DNA of 64,000 bases from Mansonella perstans (taxonomy: Eukaryota > Nematoda > Chromadorea > Rhabditida > Onchocercidae): assembly GCA_037074765.1 (NCBI GenBank), contig JBAMDO010000120.1, forward strand, positions 1 to 64,000. Reading direction: 5' to 3'. Position 1 is the first letter of the stretch, and every line of letters starts with the position of its first letter. This document shows positions 1 through 17,146 of this stretch, piece after piece. The notes under the pieces are model-generated. The model was not told the DNA's origin and searched no databases. It was given only the letters and a program-made list of their open reading frames with translations. The translations under genes were made by a program, and so were the position numbers.

Positions 1-1800
1 TTATTCATCAAAGGGTAACCCTATTTTACAGTCAGCTCTTTTGCATCATTAAAAATACGTCATACCCGATCGTTTATGATAGATTTTAGTGCTACCGATA
101 TTTTAGCATATAATTTTCCTTCGTAAACACTGCAAAAATTTCCAGTACCAATTACACCTGTTGCCAATATTGTACGCGACATGTTCGATTCTTATAAACC
201 TTAAATTACAAATTAAATTCAATTATGAATGAACGATGGCATTGAAACACAAATACAGCAAGAAGATTTTATAATTTTTAAAAGAACTTCACAAGGATTT
301 CTATGAACTAAATTTGAAATATACACATAGCAAAACTAATTATAATAGTTTGAAAACATAAAATTCTATCAACTATATTATTATATAGTTGAAAATTATA
401 CAATTAAAAAATTCAATGCTAATTAAAAATTTGAAATATTTTTTAATAATTGTTGCAAAAAGTATGCAAGTAAATTTTCGATCAAGTAGAAGTCATTGGC
501 CAATTTTTATTCATTGTTAAGTTAATTTCCATAATTTTTATAATTTTACCTTAAATCTTCAATCCTCAAACACTGAAAAACATTCGGCTAAATATCAACT
601 AAAATTATTCGGTATTTGTCAAAAATTATTTAAAAAAAAAAAAATGAAACCATTTTGGTCTTTGAAATGGATAGACCAAATAAAGATTGGCTTTCATAGG
701 TAACATATTGTTTCGTAATGTTGAATTAAATCTTCAATTGTACCAAACGTTTTCTGGAAAAATTTTTAACAAATGCATAAAATAATTTTTGTACAAAAAA
801 AGGAAGAAATAAACGTAGGCAATACTTTTTAATTTTCTGTTTTTTTTAAAGTTTCAAAAATTTACGGAAGGAAATGCATTTAATTAAGTAGGATGCTATA
901 ATTTAATTAATTCGGAAGTGAATGCGAAACCCAAATATATATATACATATACAAGAAAGTAGTATATATATTGCTGAAACAAACATGATTTCCTAACAGA
1001 TTCCAAGGTAAACAAATAAATAACAATTCTTAATTAATATATTTCAAGCGAGATAGTCTAAATTATTGTTAAGAAGGAATAAGTAAAATATAATTCAAAT
1101 CATAAAAAAAAAAGAGAAGTAGTAACAATGAAAGGAAATTTATCATAGTAAAAATGCAAAGCTTTGAACAAAATCAAAGGAGAGTATAATCTGAAAAAAT
1201 CAAATTCTTTGAAGAGAGGAATGAAAGAAAAAAATAATTAAACTTCGTTCAAAATACTTTTTATCCACATGTATATGTATTGCTCTAATATTATATTATA
1301 TGTCATAAAATTTTTTTGAGAAATGGGGAGAGATAGAAAAAAGTGAAAGAGAAAGAGAGAAAGTTTAAGTGATGAGAAAAAAGATATTTTGTTCTTACTT
1401 AACTTAAAATTTAAAATTTAAAAGGAGAAAAAAGTATACGTTAGATTCAGCATCAAGTATCCATCCAGTTTTATCCTTATTTATAAGTGTAAAATGATGA
1501 CATTGTTCATTGTCACGTACAGAAAGAATAAATTTCCAGCAATCATTTTCTTCTTCGATATATATCAAATATTCACCTTTCTTATTCAAAAAACGCTATA
1601 ATATTTCGTTTTTATTAAAACTTCTATTTTGAATCATCAAATTTACTGATCAAGAATATATTATTTCGGTATCTATGCATGATGAATAATAATTGATAAT
1701 AATAATATATTGATAATAATATCGGTAAATAATAACTGATAGATTAATGCATCATATTCAGTAAAATGCTAATACAAAATTTTGATTGTTATTATTATTA
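1..1800. repeat. Segmental duplication, copy 1 (partner 46878-48690)
   Basis: Position 1 aligns with 46878, and the two copies run in parallel and the same orientation, nearly identical to about 1690 / 48568. Differences are scattered substitutions and many 1-bp indels. Similarity then weakens and fades near 1800 / 48690, inside an inverted repeat. The copy contains three exons of the SH2-kinase plus their introns. Preservation of the introns shows DNA-level duplication, not retroposition. The left end is cut by the window edge. Confidence 0.9.
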
Positions 1801-1909
1801 TGATTATTATTTGCAACTTTTTAATTAAGATTATCATTATTATAACTATTATTATCAATTATTATTCACTATGCATGAGTGCTAAAATAACAAATTCTTG
1901 ATCAGTAAA
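1642..1909. repeat. Long inverted repeat, possible MITE, in intron 1 of SH2-kinase copy 1
   Basis: The left arm (about 1642-1720, beginning tttactgatcaagaata) reappears as its reverse complement at about 1835-1909 (ttcttgatcagtaaa). Both arms contain an imperfect atgcat followed by gaataataattgataataa. Arms are about 75 bp with roughly 80% identity around an AT-rich loop of about 110 bp. This is consistent with a small non-autonomous hairpin element, but I see no clear target-site duplication. The duplicated block loses similarity inside this element. Confidence 0.55.
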
Positions 1910-2515
1910 GTTCTGATTATACAGTGAAAACTGAATAAATTCTGAAGCTTATATTTTCATTTTTATTTCGGAAATCTATCTCAGAAAATAAAAAAAAAAA
2001 ACAAAGTTCGCTTAACATAAAAACTGCCAAATAATTTTCTCATTCCAATACTGAATGTAAATATTGTTGTTGAGCACGTGAAATATTCATTAATCAAAAA
2101 AGAAAGAAAAAGTACCAATTATGAAATCATTTTATAGATTCTAGCCAAATAAAGAGAATTGTTTAAGCTAATTTATTTATTGGCTACTATAATTTTGCAT
2201 AATAATAACCATCAAATTAAATTTTAAAAAAAATGAAGCGAAATATTGGTTTAATAGATACAAGACAAATTTTTTTTTTTTTTTAAATATAGAACAAGAT
2301 GATAATGAAAGGCTTTAAAATTAATTAATTTGAAACTAAAATTTAAAATAAATGTCATTAACAAATTGTATACGATAACCTCCACAGAAGACTTTGTAAT
2401 GAAACCGACGAACCAATTTTGCACTTTGACCGTGTTTAATAAATCATGTGCTTCAACTGTTGAAATTTTTGACATTTATCTTAACTTATTAATTTCTAAT
2501 AATTTTATACTTTGA

Positions 2516-3683
2516 ATTGTTGTTAATCCAGACCACCATAGTTTTTGATAAAGTCTTACGATAGACATTATGACAATTATAACTATTTATAATATAATAT
2601 TTATCGTGTTAAAGTACAACTTGATCTCCATGATGAACCAGGAGAAGTTTACTAAAGCTCCATTTTTACCTTAGATATTTGAAAAAAAAATCTAGGCTAC
2701 TTTTTTTACCCTGGAACACATATTGTCATCTACATGCATTAGTGTGTCTACGTCATCTACGTCATTTGTGTCTATGTCATCTACATCTATGTCATCTAAT
2801 ATTATTTACGCATTAATATTGTCATTTACGCTTATCTGCTTTCACTTCGATCATTAGATACAGTATAACTTTCACCTTTATTTAATTTTAATATCTTATT
2901 GCTACTCAACAACAAAGGAATAATTTTATTTGAAACCTATTAACAAAGTGACAGTCAACTATATCGAAAGAAACAAACTGGGATTTATTAGTTAAAATTA
3001 AAACATTTTTTTTCTTTTACTTGCTGTATAACTGATTAATAATTCTTAGTTTATTTCATGCTTTATGCTTTTTTCCTACTGTTATGAATTACTAATGTTA
3101 TGTTAGTGTTAATACGATGAAAAAATTTTCTGTCGTCGATAAACGAAAAAAAAAAAGTAGCTTTCTCGATATATATTACTGTACATTTGAAACTTTCATA
3201 TTTCACAGTCCACCCTCCCATGCATCCCTAAAATTTGAATATATTATCTGTATGTCGCCAAACATGATTACTTAGAGAATATTCGCTATCAATCTAAGCA
3301 ACTCGTTGCGATCTCATCAGGTAACTAACCGTTTCCTAACCAATAAAACAGAATTAATAATTCATTAAATCGAAAAAGTAAATGTTTTATAATCAAACAA
3401 AAGCTGCTGGCAAATATGCAAAATATTTCACAACACATATTATTTTCTTATGAAAGAAAAATTGTTATGAAAGATAACAATTTTTTTAAATTAAATTAAA
3501 CCATAATCCTAAAATTCATTCAATAAATGTCAACGTGAAAGAAGTTAAAGAAAAAAAATGGAAAAAATAAAAGAACAAAAAAAAATTCAAAGTGATTTGA
3601 AATGTAAAACAAAAAACAAAGAGAGAAATAGTAATACGATCAATCATCAAAATATAATGAAAATTAAAATAAGCGTACTACTA

Positions 3684-3720
<37 letters not shown>

Positions 3721-5506
3721 ACAAATAAAGCTACAGCTATAATTACACATACTAAAATAAAATAATTCCGAACTTTCCTCCTTTTCGCCATTAATTCTTC
3801 CTTTCTCCTTTCGATTTATTTCAATTGCTCAATTCATCCTTATTTCAAAAACACAGGCTTTTCTATTTTTTCTTTCTTTTCCAATAGTATTCATTTTACG
3901 TTGATACTTTTTTTCCTTACATCCTAAAGTTCTCTGAATGAAATTTTGTTCATTTTTTGATAGAAACATTATGTGCTATGCGAATGAGGAAATAATAGAA
4001 TTAAAAAAAAAAAAAAAAAAAAAAACACTTCTTTTTAGCTCTAATGCTTTAAAAATAATAATAAAAAAAACTGCAAACATTTAACACTTAGTAAATTAGC
4101 GCCACAAATTGTCGCTTTTAATTTCTCCCTTTTTTTTTTCCTTCAATTATTGGCAGCAATGAGATCATGAATTATTGCAAAAATTGAGTGAACTTTTAAT
4201 GAAATGTGTGTCACATGCAAAATTATTTGAGTTTTGAATGAATTATGAAACTTTATTTTTGTTTCTTTTAGCAGTTTTTTTTTAAAAAGCATATGAATAT
4301 GTACAGAAAATGAAGCAAAGAGAATAACAATACAAAAATGAATGATTAGCAGTACAAGTAACAGCTTCTATGAGAAACAACTAATAAAATTTATAAAATT
4401 TGATAAAACGCATATGACTGATCATGTTTGTAAGCAACAGTGGAATTCTTCTAGGTATAAAAAAATATTTTATGCCAGCAAATAGCAATGAATTAAGCTT
4501 AATATTTAGAAAATTAAAAAAAAAAAATACAATGAAATGCAAAAGAATGTTAGACAAACTGCAATTACATTGGAGGCATAAATTTTTTGATAATGTGAAT
4601 TAAATTAATCAAAAAATTGAATAGCACCCCGAAAGAAGTATGTATGATGCTTTTATCAGATCATCCAACTTCTCGTCAACGAAGAAAATTTTTTTAGAAA
4701 ATAATTTGTAAATTAACATATCAAATGGCAAAAGATTGGGTTGAAGCAAAAAGGAAAGGAAAACTGATTACTTCAAAACGTTCCGTCTTTCAAAACAACA
4801 TTGTGTATTGTGAAAATGAATAGAAATGTCAAATTATGTTTCAGAAATGAACGAATGTTTTTTTATTATCACTGCATTCTAAAAATCAAAATTTTGCAAC
4901 ACATTATTACAACGCGAAAAATTTTTTTTAGCATCATAAGAAACATTTATTAGTTTACTTTTATAAGAGCAAGAATCAAGCTGAAAATTCACTCGTCTAG
5001 CAAATACGACACGGATACGAAACAAAATACGAAGCACAGCAAAGTATGAAAGGGTGAAAATTAAAAAGTAACTTACCACATACATTCATGGAGCGGGAAA
5101 TTCATGTTTATTTTAGTATTTAACGTTTAAAAGCGAAAGAGTGCTGTTACTACTACATGCAAAAGTTTTTTAATTTTAATCCATTTGATAGGAACATCAG
5201 GTTTGTCTAAAGCAGACTTCTAACTAATCAATGCATTTAAATGTCCTTTCGAGGAAAAAAAAAATGAAAAACGGCACCTTTGGAAATATTCTAAATACAA
5301 TAAATATTTCACAATAAAACCTGTAGTTCAACATGACTTCACCAGTTTGAATATTTAAATGTATTTTTGAAATAAAAGAAGAAGAATGGTGCCTTCGCAA
5401 AGCAATAGCGCTGTGAAATGAAGCTTGGTCAAAATGTATAACTAGTTCCCGACAACCGTTTAACACATAAAGCAAAAAAAAAAACTAATTTCTCTATTGT
5501 CTTGCA
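2516..5506. other. Intergenic, no supported gene; simple repeats
   Basis: AT-rich spacer between the SH2-kinase start and the 3' end of the acyl-CoA synthetase gene. It holds a degenerate minisatellite built on tctacgtcat/tctatgtcat at about 2738-2800, a (CTA)n tract at 3676-3720 and an A24 run near 4000. Open frames at 4879-5085 and 5224-5475 (minus) have no recognisable domain, and I do not call them genes. Confidence 0.6.
3676..3720. repeat. (CTA)n microsatellite
   Basis: About 15 CTA/ACT units with one ccac interruption, in the spacer between two minus-strand genes. Confidence 0.9.
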
Positions 5507-5512
5507 TTTATT
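5507..5512 (-). promoter_or_regulatory. Candidate polyadenylation signal of the acyl-CoA synthetase gene
   Basis: AATAAA on the minus strand, about 160 nt downstream of the stop codon at 5674-5676. No transcript evidence is available. Confidence 0.4.
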
Positions 5513-5673
5513 GCTGAGCTTTTCGTTAATCAAATCTTTTAAATAGGTTAAAGCTTGGAATTTTCCGAATTATAAAATTGGAAAAATGCATGATATGAAA
5601 CAACAAAATTATTATATTACTATTTTGCAGGATACGAACTTTCTCAACTTACTTAAATATTTATATTAACTCT

Positions 5674-11068
<5,395 letters not shown>

Positions 11069-13127
11069 CTTTTGCAAAAACAAAAACCTAAAAAAAGTCT
11101 GTGAAACGAGAAAGGAAATTTTCACACTGTCCTACCGCAATAAATTTGTTGCTACCGTCAATTTCTTAAAAAAAAATCAACGAAAAAGAAAACAACATTA
11201 GTGAAATTAACATGCCAACAAAATTTTAAACAAATTCGTATACTAATCAATAAACAATAGTAGATTTATTCAATTTAATCTTATAATACCGTCTATATGA
11301 CATGTAATATAAAAGTTATACGCATGGATAATAAAATTACGTACATCTATATTACACGTTTTACGTATATTCTACTGGGCTATTGAAAACCGGTTACAGA
11401 TATTTTTCTATAACTGCCGGATTGACTAAACGAAAAAATGTTACTAAAATAATCAATTCACTGAGACTTCTCTCTCTCTCTCTCTCAAAAAAAAAAGTAG
11501 AATTGCATCATTAGTTTTTCCATTCGGCATCATTGTTTCCAGTAAATACAGCTGCTATTCAACAAGCAAATTAGTCAAACATTTCATTACCTATATTAAA
11601 TTAATTGCTCAACAAAACACGATTTAAAATTGCAGTATAATTAATAAATACAACAATTATAAATTAATGAAAGAAAAAAAAATAGCATAAAGCTTACTTT
11701 ATTCGTTTTTTTTTCCTTTTTTTTTTTGCATGAATAATAAATCTTAGAGATTTTAAAACAAGGAAAAAATTAATAACTGAAAATAATAAATTATATATTA
11801 AGGAAAAAGAAAAAGAAAAGAAGAACTCTATGAAATATCATTTTTATTGCTTAGATGATTTGATCAATATTATTTATAGCTAAATAATCGAAATACTATT
11901 ATTTTTCAGGAAAATTAGAAATGATTGAAAGATATGATAAAAAAGTTGAAAAAAAAAAAGAAAAAGGTAATAATAACATTTTAATGGAATTAATAAATTT
12001 ATTACTTTATTACTTCAAAAATTATTTTCTGAAATTTTGTATTAATTACAATAAAATCTTAATTTTATAGAGGAATTTAATCAGAGAGAGAGGGAGAGAG
12101 AAAGAGAAAGAGTTAAGGAAAGAATTAGAACATATAATATGGAAGAGAGAAAGAGAGAGAGAGAAGCATAACTTCGCACTAACCATGGGATGCAACAATA
12201 CTGTCACTCTTCTTTTACAAATCACAATGACTTCTCTACTTTCTCGACTCTTTTTTTCTCTCCTCCTACTCTTCCTTCTCTTTCTCATTTTTTTTTTCTT
12301 TCTAAACAAAGTAACTACATCAATACGTGTTGATTTGTTTCTTAGCTTCTCATCGAATCATACAATCTTTTCCTTTCATTTTCATCTTTTCCTTTCTCTT
12401 TTACTAAATATATTTTATGGAAGAGAATGAAAAGTTAAATAAGAAATGAAATAATTCGAAAAAAAAAAAAAAGTGAACGATGGATGAGTTCTGTTTATGG
12501 TTAATTTAATCGATAATAAAAAAAAAAAAGTGTACTTTTTCTTTTTTTTAAAATGATAACTTTCAACAGTTTAATTTCTTTTCAAATATAGCAATATTTC
12601 TTCTATTTTTGAATTGTTTTAAATTTCATCAAGTTTACAAAAATTTATTGTGTATTGTGTTTCACCACACTGTCATTGTGTCACATTTTTAGAAACTCTC
12701 AAATAGTTCAACAATTTACTATTTTACTTTACTCAATATAATTAATATCCATACTATTATAACAAATAAAAAAAAAAAATAAAGATATGCTTATTAATGG
12801 ATTAGCAGATGTGTAAACATTAATGAATTATGATAGCACTATCAATTACGAATTATATTAAAGAATAGAATAGAATTTTTCCGAATTTAAATACGCAAAA
12901 GATGAAAATAAAATGTATAGAGAAATTTTGATTAAAAAAAAATTTTTTTTTGACAAAATTCTTCCGACTAATTTCTTCATTTATGTGACAAAACGAACTC
13001 GTGAAGGTCATTTTTTAGTGTGAATATCAAAAATTCACATCTAATTTCATTTTTCTTCCTCTCCGCTCTCTTATCAAATTAATGGTCGATAACGATTAAT
13101 GATAGATATCATATTACGGAACACAAT
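11069..13127. other. Spacer upstream of ACSL, no supported gene
   Basis: AT-rich with purine/pyrimidine tracts, for example (GA)n-like sequence at 12083-12166 and its pyrimidine counterpart at 12226-12302. Long open frames here (12046-12430, both strands) are products of the low-complexity tract. It should contain the ACSL promoter, but I can point to no specific element. Confidence 0.5.
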
Positions 13128-13283
13128 CTTTCTTCAGCAATCGTTTAAACAAGAATGATTTAAATAATTATTATTATAATATGTTTACTTCGTATGCAGA
13201 CAATGCTTTCTTCAGCAATCGTTTAAACAAGAATGATTTAAATAATTATTATTATAATATGTTTACTTCGTATGCAGACAATG
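13128..13283. repeat. Exact 78-bp tandem duplication
   Basis: The unit starting ctttcttcagcaatcg (13128-13205) is repeated at 13206-13283 with no difference I can see. This implies a very recent duplication, or an assembly artefact. No coding content was recognised. Confidence 0.9.
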
Positions 13284-14229
13284 CTTGTTCTATTTTTATA
13301 ATTAATCATAAAATATCAAGTGGAAATTTCAATTTTTGAAAATGAAATAGGAAGAAAAGAAAAGATAAATAATTCAAATATGATCGTTTAGGTTGCCTAG
13401 CAAATATCTCCCATCTAAATTGCAATCGTAATGAAGTAGGAAAGAAAGTTAACTGCAAAGCAGGAATGGGAAAAGGGAAAGAAAATTTTGAGAAAAAAGT
13501 AGTTAAAACAATGAACCTTGAACATTACACATTGCTCTCAGATCAGTTCACGGTGTTACCCAAATAATTTGTTGTCAAAATATTTTGATCTGAAAGTCCA
13601 GTTTCCAATCTTAGGATTGGCAAATGGTGTAGTCATCAATCAATTATTTGATAAATAATATCCGATGAGAATAATGATATAAATGAGTTCTCATTTACTC
13701 ACTTTCCGTCTACACTAATGCAGTGTTGTTAGTAAATAAAAAAATCTAAAATATTTCTGATACGTATCATATGACAATTTTAATTGAAAGCATGAAATAA
13801 CGATTACGATAATTGTATGAAGTAAATGTATCACGTAACACTACAATATTAAACGTGTGCTAGAACGCGAATATTGTAGTTTTCTTTGGGTATTTTACAG
13901 TTAACATTCAAGATAAGATTCAGAATTCGAATTTGCTACTGAAAATTTGTTCTTCAAGCAATAAATATAATACGCATACAAATACTCATAATCTTTGTTT
14001 TTTGTATTTCCATTTTTCCATTCTTCGGTTTCACTGATCTTTTCAACTTCGAATTTGGTATGCAATATGAAAATATTGTTTTGGTCACAATGAATCAGCT
14101 GCGGATTTAAAATTGTGTTACAGGTGAATGTAAAGATCTACACTTTAATTCATCTACTTGGTTACTGAAAAGAAAAAAAGCAATTTTCTGCATGACCTAC
14201 TTAATCATGCCATTAAGATGTAACAAATG

Positions 14230-14660
14230 AGTAAGCGATAATCGAAATATGGTGAAAATCATCTCAAAAATTCCAAGCTACTATCGGATCTTCATCGGTT
14301 TCTTTGGATGAGCTGACACTTATGAACTTCATATACTAGCTAAGTTCATCTACAACTTAAGGCATACTTGGGTAGCAATGGGAACCTTGATCAAAAAATG
14401 TAATTAAAATATTATGGCCTAACATGTCATATAAAAAAGCATCACAGATTTTGGTTTTGCAATGAAAACGAATTTCTGTAATTTAATAAGTATGCAAAAA
14501 GTTCAATCAATTTCAACATTATATTTTCCGCTTATGCAAAATGGTCTTCTTATAACCCACACTACCATTTAAGAAAAGTAAACAGTAGCGACAATGAAGA
14601 AGTAGTACTGGACGTATCAATTAAAATAAATTAAATGAAATACAAAAACCAAAACCAATT
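14230..14660 (+). pseudogene. Decayed protein-kinase relic (subdomains VI-VII, TSSK-like)
   Basis: One frame reads IYNLRHTW near 14348, IKKCN-stop-NIMA at about 14388-14420, then SITDFGFAMK at about 14440-14470. This matches the order of a kinase catalytic region: a YLH-type helix, then HRDLKCEN, then the DFG loop in the form ITDFGFA that is typical of testis-specific/CAMK-type serine kinases. Three stop codons fall between the catalytic-loop and DFG positions, and the HRD triad is lost. An SAYA string in the next frame (near 14530) could be the remnant of the GSxAYAxPE activation segment after a frameshift. I read this as an old dead kinase copy. No flanking exons are visible, and chance similarity cannot be excluded. 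Confidence 0.35.
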
Positions 14661-16136
14661 TGATACAATATGTTTCATTGCATAATATAATTTCTGATTC
14701 AATACATAAAAAACTTTCGTATTGGATACAGTAAAAAAAATATATTAAAAATCTAACTCTTTCTGTACTCGTAGATTGGAGATGATATCAAATAAATCCC
14801 CAACTTCTATTCTGTCGTTTCATTGCTTGCTGAAATGTAATTCAAGATCCAGATTGAATCTTCTCATATCCTACACTTATAACAATAGTAAAACCATACT
14901 GCAAAAAGTGCAAGGATGGTCATGAAAGAAGTACCATTCCCTATTGCTTCAAAAATCTTCATTACTGTAAAATTATATCGTTCTGTTCTGTTCAATTTTA
15001 ATAATCGATTATGAATTGTTTCTTTGCCTAATTTCAAATATTGCTAAATGTAACCTCTTACATATACAAAGATTTTTTTACCATTCTTTCGTCCAAATCG
15101 AATCGTCCATATGATCGTCGGGAAAAATGAAATCGACTGTTCCAGGTTATTCAATCCGTTTTACATCAACTTTCGCTTTATTCAGTTCTTTATTCTTTTC
15201 TCTTTAATTTTCACTTTTTATACATGCAAATCTGATTATCTCATTAAATAACTTCACAACTGTTTAAATAGACGTGTATCAACTACGAGAAATCATAATA
15301 ACGGCCAGCCATAATTTCCTGCGTCTCCTTTTCATACCATCTTTCTCCCTCTTTAACTACTTCTACTTCTTTTTAAATCAATTTGTCTTGGCCTTTTTTG
15401 TTCAAGCCTTTTATCATATACATCACTTTCATCTTTTCTGATCCTTATTTCCTTTCTTCAAGCTATCTTTCTATACATTTTATGCCATATACACTTTTTC
15501 TATTGTTTAAATTAATAATATAAATAAATTGATAATATAAAATTGCATCAATACCGATGTTGTCAGTAATGATAGGCATAAAAGTAAATATCTTTGGTCA
15601 AAATTAATCAATTCATTACTCACTCATTCAGGCATGACCCAGGCTGCTGTGTTTTTTTGTACATTCAAATGGTCACATTAGTAAGCCATCAACAATCATT
15701 CCATTGAAATGCTTCTTCGTCAATCTTCTAGTATCTTCTTGTTGACAATGACAAGAGAAGTTCACTGATCATCGATCGGATAAGGGCCTTCCTGTTCATA
15801 ACATTATTCGTAATAATCGATTCAGAGAATAGGAAATAAAAACAAAAATATAAATTATTTTAAAGAATGCGACAATTTGCTGCCTAAATTTGCATACAGA
15901 AAATAGCTATGATGAGAGCAAATAATGAACAAAAAAGAAATTTTTGCATTCTATTTTTGTTCTTAAAAGTTAACAAGAAAACTCTAAAAACTTTTATGTA
16001 AATAATTTATTTACTTTCCTCTCTTTTTCTTTAATTTAAAATCCTTTATTGCTATCACACTATTTACAAATACCTGCAATTGCTTTATTGAAATTATATA
16101 AAAGATTTGATAACACTGGATAGCGATGACACAAAG
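14661..16136. other. Spacer, no supported gene
   Basis: AT-rich DNA with a pyrimidine-rich stretch at about 15310-15500. No splice-bounded coding segment was recognised on either strand. Confidence 0.5.
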
Positions 16137-16280
16137 CCTTTAATCCGGAAATACTCTACAGGAAACAAGTTACTTCCTTTAATCCGGAAATACTCTACAG
16201 GAAACAAGTTACTTCCTTTAATCCGGAAATACTCTACAGGAAACAAGTTACTTCCCTTAATCCGAAAATACTTTCCAGAA
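16137..16280. repeat. 39-bp tandem repeat, about 3.7 copies
   Basis: The unit cctttaatccggaaatactc plus a further 19 bp is present three times identically (16137-16253), followed by a diverged fourth copy. Because 39 is a multiple of 3, both strands show artificial open frames with a 13-residue period. It lies about 870 bp upstream of MED7. Confidence 0.9.
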
Positions 16281-16711
16281 AACAACACCTAATAAATTAA
16301 TTGTGAAGATGCAATCAAATCCGGCATCAATTTTGTCATTTTGAATTTGTCATGCCAAACTCTTACCTCGTATCCGTGCCCGAGCTATAGCCGGTTTTGT
16401 TTTCTCCTCTAGCTATTCCATTTGCTCTCCAACTTTTTAGTTCCTAATCATGTACTTTCTAGCAAACTCCTTTCGTCTCTCTCCTACCTCCTACTGTTTA
16501 ATATTATTTCAACCATGTCCGTTTCTATGTCTTCTCGATAATACAATATTTCTACGAGAGTTTTACTCTCATATCACTTCGGTAAACAAATCCGTTTATG
16601 AAATACGGAAAAGCTATGGGAGATTATTTTTGCATTTTCTGCAAATTTTAGGAGTGATTTGTCTTCTGATAGAGATCTAATCACAATAATTTTGCCAAAT
16701 GGACAACAATT

Positions 16712-16990
16712 CTGGATTAGGTAATTTAATTCTGGATTGAGGGGGACAGATTTCAGGTTATCCGGAATCGCTGTCTTGGATCGAGAAGAAGAGATCCTAG
16801 GTTGTCCGGAATCGGTGTTCTGGATTGGGGGGAAGAGATTCCAGGTTGTCCGGAATCGCTGTTCTGGATTAAGAGGAAGAGATTCTAGGTTGTCCGGAAT
16901 CGGTGTTCTAGATTGAGAGGAAGAGATTTTAGGTTGTCCGGAATCACTGTTCTGGATTGAGAAGAAGAGATTCTAGATTGTCCGGAGTAG
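16712..16990. repeat. 44-bp degenerate tandem repeat, about 6 copies
   Basis: The unit has a core of ggttgtccggaatcgctgtt, followed by ctggattgagaggaagagat and ta/ca variants. It repeats about every 44 bp with substitutions. It is notably more GC-rich than the surroundings and ends about 155 bp before the MED7 start. It shares a tccgga core with the 39-bp array (16137-16280). Confidence 0.85.
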
Positions 16991-17146
16991 CTGTTACTAG
17001 TCTCTATATCAAATCCAGTTATTCAGTTGATTCGACCATAACATCTCAAGGTTGTGCGACAAATTCGTCTAATTGTGACATAAATTTTGAACTAAAAATA
17101 CGGCTAAAATATAAATGCATAGATTTGGAAAAGCTAAACGATACAT

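Larger units (their letters stand above)
1..2475 (-). pseudogene. SH2-tyrosine kinase (nematode Fer/SPE-8-like), damaged copy 1, continues past left edge
   Basis: Minus strand; exons at about 2374-2475, 1440-1595, 651-753 and 66-199. Exon 1 begins MSKISTVEAHDLL and holds the SH2 start (NWFVGFITKSSVEV, compare W-x-H-G). Exon 2 holds the SH2 core (FILSVRDNEQCHHF). Exon 3 holds the SH2 end (TFGTIEDLIQHY), and exon 4 the kinase glycine loop (GTGNFCSVYEG) and VALK. Known family: nematode Fer-like non-receptor tyrosine kinases with a short N-terminus, an SH2 domain and a C-terminal kinase domain. Compared with the copy at 46943-48473, exon 3 has lost one base (about position 710, giving an in-frame stop), and exon 4 has an extra base near 163 and one fewer A near 93. 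These shift the frame, so I call it a pseudogene; uncorrected homopolymer sequencing errors would look the same. The kinase C-lobe would lie outside the window. The FLVR arginine of the SH2 domain is replaced (see findings). Confidence 0.7.

Noticed and set aside
5224..5475. 83-codon minus-strand frame downstream of ACSL
   Set aside because: No domain, and ends in poly-Phe. It overlaps the likely ACSL 3' UTR end, with nothing to support a gene.
12046..12430. Basic and Leu/Phe-rich frames on opposite strands
   Set aside because: Caused by a purine/pyrimidine low-complexity tract with no splice-bounded structure.
16094..16292. Open frames with 13-residue repeats on both strands
   Set aside because: They are a by-product of a 39-bp (multiple of 3) tandem repeat. 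No splice context or domain is present.
16137..16990. CRISPR-like repeats
   Set aside because: Repeats are directly tandem with no unique spacers, and this is eukaryotic DNA.
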